From: Breoghania sp037026715
GTDB lineage: Bacteria; Pseudomonadota; Alphaproteobacteria; Rhizobiales; Stappiaceae
NCBI RefSeq assembly: GCF_037026715.1
Contig: NZ_JBANCG010000006.1
Coordinates: 186,001 to 250,000, forward strand
Reading direction: 5' to 3'
DNA length: 64,000 nt
Both the position numbers and the translations under genes were made by a program. This document shows, piece by piece, positions 61,253 through 64,000 of the stretch; positions within the stretch are counted from its first letter, which is position 1; every line of letters begins with the position of its first letter. Under the pieces are notes generated by a model that ran no database searches, was not told where the DNA came from, and saw only the letters and a list, made by a program, of their open reading frames with translations.

Positions 61253-62545
61253 GTGGCCGAACCTGACGACACTGCGGGCTTTGCTCCGCATCCCCTGCGC
61301 CGGGCGCTTCTGGGCGAGTTGCATGCCCGCCCCTTCCTGCCCGTGGAGACGCCGCGCACCTTCCTGCATTACGGCTTCACCACCGACGAGGAGGCTGCGG
61401 CCGCCGACCGGGCGTGGTTCGCCGAGTTCTGTCGCGCGCATGGGTCGGCCGGACCCAATGCGGAGACGCGCCATCATGTGCTGGCCTTCGGCGGCGGTGC
61501 GCTGCGCTGGGAAAGCCACGCGGAATTCACCACCTACACCTGGGACGGCCGCGCCCCGTCGCCGGTCGGCGCGCCCTTCGCGCATCGGCGAGAGGGCTCG
61601 CCCTTCGGACGCGATTTCCGCGCGCCCGGCCCGCTCATCGTCGCCACGCGGCTCGATCTGGTGGACGCGGACGGGGGCTGCAGCTTCGATGAGCTGTTCG
61701 ATGCGGCGAGCCTTGTCGCCTCCGAGATCATCGGCGGTGGCCTGATTGCGGCGACCGACTTCCGCAGCGACGGCGACGGCCTGACCCGCATCCTCGTGGT
61801 CAACCGGGGCGAGACGCCGCAAAATGCCGGGGCTGCCTGCCAGCGGCTGCTGGAGGTGGAAACCTACCGCATGCTGGCGCTTCTCGGCCTTCCGGAGGCG
61901 CAATGCCAGGCGCCTCTGATCCGCCGCATCGAGACGGGGTTGTCGGAGATCACGGCGGAGATGCGCACCAGCGCCGGGCTCGATGCCAACGAGGCGCTGT
62001 TGCAGCGTCTCACCCAGTTGGCGGCGGAGCTGGAGGCGGGAGCGGCGGCGTCCGCCTATCGCTTCGGCGCCAGCCGCGCCTATGACGAGATCGTCAGCCA
62101 GCGGCTTGCGGCGCTGGGCGAGCGGGCGCTTGCCGGGCGCTCCACCTGGGCGAACTTCCTCGCGCGCCGGCTGCGCCCGGCCATGCGCACCTGCGAGACG
62201 ACGGTTGAGCGTCAAGGCAACCTGTCGCGCAAGCTGGCGCGTGCCGCCACGCTGCTGCGCACCCGGGTGGACGTGGAGCTGGAAAGCCAGAACCGCAACC
62301 TGCTGGAAGCGATGAACCGTCGCGCCCGCCTTCAACTGCGCCTGCAGCAGACGGTAGAGGGCCTGTCGGTGGCGGCGATCAGCTACTACGTGGTGGGGCT
62401 GGTCGGCCATCTGTTCGAAGGGGCGGAAAAGGCCGGCGTGCCGCTGTCGCCGGGGCTTGCCAAGGCCGTCTCGGTGCCGGTGGTGGTGCTGGTGATCTGG
62501 TACCTTGTCCGCCGCATCCGCGCCCATCATTCCGATACGGAATAG
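61253..62545 (+). CDS. DUF3422 membrane protein
   Basis: This 430-residue protein belongs to the DUF3422 family. The N-terminal soluble part (HPLRRALLGELHARPFLPVE and ETRHHVLAFGGG) is the conserved region. A helical segment with ERQGNLSRKLARAATLLRTR follows and two C-terminal membrane helices (AAISYYVVGLVGHLF and VPVVVLVIWYLVRRI) anchor it, with most of the protein presumably cytoplasmic. The start is GTG at 61253 with GAAGGGCAGG close by. The function is unknown. It appears as a single gene. Confidence 0.88.
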   Translation: MAEPDDTAGFAPHPLRRALLGELHARPFLPVETPRTFLHYGFTTDEEAAAADRAWFAEFCRAHGSAGPNAETRHHVLAFGGGALRWESHAEFTTYTWDGRAPSPVGAPFAHRREGSPFGRDFRAPGPLIVATRLDLVDADGGCSFDELFDAASLVASEIIGGGLIAATDFRSDGDGLTRILVVNRGETPQNAGAACQRLLEVETYRMLALLGLPEAQCQAPLIRRIETGLSEITAEMRTSAGLDANEALLQRLTQLAAELEAGAAASAYRFGASRAYDEIVSQRLAALGERALAGRSTWANFLARRLRPAMRTCETTVERQGNLSRKLARAATLLRTRVDVELESQNRNLLEAMNRRARLQLRLQQTVEGLSVAAISYYVVGLVGHLFEGAEKAGVPLSPGLAKAVSVPVVVLVIWYLVRRIRAHHSDTE

Positions 62546-62647
62546 GCGAAGGCGTGCGCGCTCTCTGAAGGGGCATCCGGTGCGCCTCCCTGCCCGCATC
62601 GTATCGTGATCTGGCAGAAGGCGGATCGCTGGGACTTGTCCTGCGGC

Positions 62648-62774
62648 CCATCCTTCGAGACGCCCGCTCACGCGGGCTCCTCAGGATGACGTCGTGTGCG
62701 TTGCGAGTTTCATCGAAAAAACAACTCGATAACGTCATCCTGAGGAGGCCTGAAAGGCCGTCTCGAAGGATGGG
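62648..62774. repeat. R3 intergenic inverted repeat, copy 3
   Basis: Arms CCATCCTTCGAGACGCCCGC ... CTCAGGATGACG and complement are nearly identical to the 44938-45064 copy, with a different loop. It lies after the DUF3422 gene. Confidence 0.88.
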
Positions 62775-63051
62775 CGGCCTGCATCTGTCCGGCCGCGACG
62801 GGCTCTCCTGACCGGCACCTTGCCGCCGGGGCGGCCATGCGGACGCATCCTCGCCCCCTCACACAGGCAACTCCGCCCCAGCCCGCGCCACCATCTCCCG
62901 CTCCGCCAAGCACGCCCCGAGGCTGCGTCGCGATTCCTCGCACCGCCGCCATCTCCGCGCCGCCAATCCCTCTCACGGCCCCTATCCACCCGCCATCGAA
63001 CATTCCCCGGCCGTTGGAATTCAAATTGATTGCATCCAAATAATATGCTTC
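62775..63051. other. Region upstream of the MarR gene
   Basis: I see no gene here. The last 40 bases are AT-rich (about 63020-63050) and probably contain the marR promoter, with ATTGATTGCATCCAAATAAT as a candidate operator region of imperfect symmetry. The rest is GC-rich without features. Confidence 0.4.
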
Positions 63052-63540
63052 ATGTGCGACATCATGTCAGATTCATCCCTTTCTCCGCGCTTGAGGTTCG
63101 GCCTCGAGCTTGTGCTTCTTGCGCGCCGGTGGCGGGGCGTCGTCGATCAGAGGCTGGCGGCGCGCGGCCTGTCCGATGCCAGCTGGACCCCGCTCGTCCA
63201 CCTCGCCGAGAGCGGCGACGGCATCCCCCAGAAGGAGCTTGCCGAACGCATCGGCCTCGATGGCTCCTCGCTCGTGCGCACGCTCGATCATCTGGCCGGG
63301 CAGGGGCTCATCGAGCGCCGGATCGATCCGCGTGACCGCCGGTTGCGGCGGATCCACCTGACGCCGGCCGGACGGCAGGCGACGCGGGCCATTCGCGAGA
63401 AACTCGCCTCGGCCGAGTTCGAGCTGCTCGCCGATTTCTCCGACGACGAGCTTTCCGCGCTGCTTGCCGGCTTCGATCGCCTCGCGCGCCGCATTTCCAA
63501 GCTTCAGACACCCGAAGGCCTCCGCCCGAATGAAGACTGA
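63052..63540 (+). CDS. MarR/SlyA-family transcriptional regulator
   Basis: This 162-residue winged helix-turn-helix repressor has a recognition region GIPQKELAERIGLDGSSLVR (about 60-80) and a wing with RIDPRDRRLRRIHLTPAG, the classical MarR signature. It most likely represses the overlapping exporter gene and itself, releasing DNA when a phenolic or other small ligand binds. The start at 63052 is favoured by the family N-terminus length. An ATG at 63064 is possible. The stop overlaps the FUSC gene start by 11 bases. Confidence 0.92.
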   Translation: MCDIMSDSSLSPRLRFGLELVLLARRWRGVVDQRLAARGLSDASWTPLVHLAESGDGIPQKELAERIGLDGSSLVRTLDHLAGQGLIERRIDPRDRRLRRIHLTPAGRQATRAIREKLASAEFELLADFSDDELSALLAGFDRLARRISKLQTPEGLRPNED

Positions 63541-64000
63541 TCCCGCCGCACGCGGCTTGCGTCTCGTTGCCCATCGCCTCGCTCATCGCCTCATCGTCTG
63601 GGGCTTCGACGTGCCGAAGCTGCGCTTCACGCTGCGCACCGCCCTTGCCGCCTGTCTGGCGCTGCTCATCGCCTTCCTCGTCGGGCTCGAACATCCGCAA
63701 TGGGCGGCCATGACGGTCTTCGCCGCCGCCCAACCCACCCGTGGCCAGGTTCTGGAAAAGGGGCTCTTCCGCTTTCTCGGCACGCTCGTCGGCGCGCTGG
63801 CCGGGCTTGTCCTGCTCTTCGGCGCCGGCGGCAACGCCTGGGTCCTCGTCGTCGGCCTCAGCCTGTGGATCGCGCTTTGCGTGGGGGCCGGGAACCTCTT
63901 CCGCGGCTATCTTTCCTATGGCGCGATCCTGGCGGGCTTTTCCACCGCCATGGTGGCGCTGCTCGCCCAGGCCCATGTCTATTCGCCGCTGGCCCTCGGC
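63530..64000 (+). CDS. FUSC-family membrane protein (aromatic acid exporter AaeB-like), 3' end cut off by the window
   Basis: The frame starts at ATG 63530, overlaps the marR end by 11 bases and is open to the window edge (157 codons seen). The product begins MKTDPAARGLRLVAHRLAHR, then has membrane helices (RTALAACLALLIAFLVGL and VGALAGLVLLFGAGG) and the conserved HPQWAAMTVF, AAQPTRGQVLEKGLFRFLGT segments of fusaric acid resistance/AaeB proteins. These export aromatic carboxylic acids with a small membrane-fusion partner. Overlap with a MarR repressor suggests inducible efflux. The rest of the gene is outside the window. Confidence 0.9.
   Translation, partial: MKTDPAARGLRLVAHRLAHRLIVWGFDVPKLRFTLRTALAACLALLIAFLVGLEHPQWAAMTVFAAAQPTRGQVLEKGLFRFLGTLVGALAGLVLLFGAGGNAWVLVVGLSLWIALCVGAGNLFRGYLSYGAILAGFSTAMVALLAQAHVYSPLALG

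Overview
The window is GC-rich chromosomal DNA, and its gene content and signals point to an alphaproteobacterium of the order Hyphomicrobiales (Rhizobiales). The evidence is a tRNA-His without the extra G-1 and with A73, a DivJ/PleC/PdhS-type histidine kinase behind a perfect CtrA box, an Irr-like iron operator, FnrL/FixK boxes, phasins, DUF1127 proteins, a rhizobial-type GshA, several TRAP transporters and dense families of intergenic hairpin repeats. I see no prophage, transposase, CRISPR array or rRNA. It reads as ordinary core and accessory metabolism crowded with small repeats.

Layout. 0-9 kb: the end of a GGDEF-EAL protein, an FtsH paralogue (TTG start), a ferric-iron ABC permease and binding protein (fbpB/fbpA, no ATPase here) and xseA. 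9-18.3 kb: a tandem universal stress protein, a Pat-type acetyltransferase with a shortened ATP-grasp part, an exported hypothetical protein, an APH-like/P-loop kinase, a small conserved protein and a TPP enzyme. Two promoters in this stretch carry FNR/FixK-type boxes. 18.5-25.5 kb: tRNA-His, two phasins and a 1558-residue PdhS-like kinase with very long acidic disordered linkers. 25.7-33 kb: a first TRAP transporter, an acyl-CoA dehydrogenase and a seven-heme cytochrome c with TPR repeats. 33-40.8 kb: a predicted outer-membrane protein, rsmE, gshA, a second GGDEF-EAL protein and a DUF937-like protein.

40.8-44 kb holds two copies of a divergent LysR/DUF1127 module sharing an 18-bp promoter motif. 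The second copy includes an unannotated 54-residue gene coupled to the DUF1127 gene. 44-46 kb: an SDR, a conserved hypothetical gene and a single-domain response regulator. 46.5-55.1 kb: a lactate-utilisation locus in which a macro-domain gene sits between lutA and lutB, followed by a TRAP transporter whose small subunit is fused to a TM2-like and coiled-coil region. A DUF559 nuclease gene bracketed by two long hairpin elements lies between the TRAP binding-protein gene and the permease genes. 55.6-64 kb: an MDR oxidoreductase, a three-gene membrane-bound sugar/gluconate dehydrogenase, a DUF3422 membrane protein, a MarR regulator and the start of a FUSC-type exporter.

The most interesting points are: the DUF559 gene framed by MITE/REPIN-like hairpins, including a perfect 65-bp inverted repeat; the macro domain embedded in the lut operon; the duplicated LysR/DUF1127 cassette with its hidden small gene; the FNR-box mini-regulon; and the CtrA box upstream of the PdhS-like kinase. 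Start sites were chosen from Shine-Dalgarno spacing and family N-termini and are inferences. All functions are by family recognition from the sequence alone.
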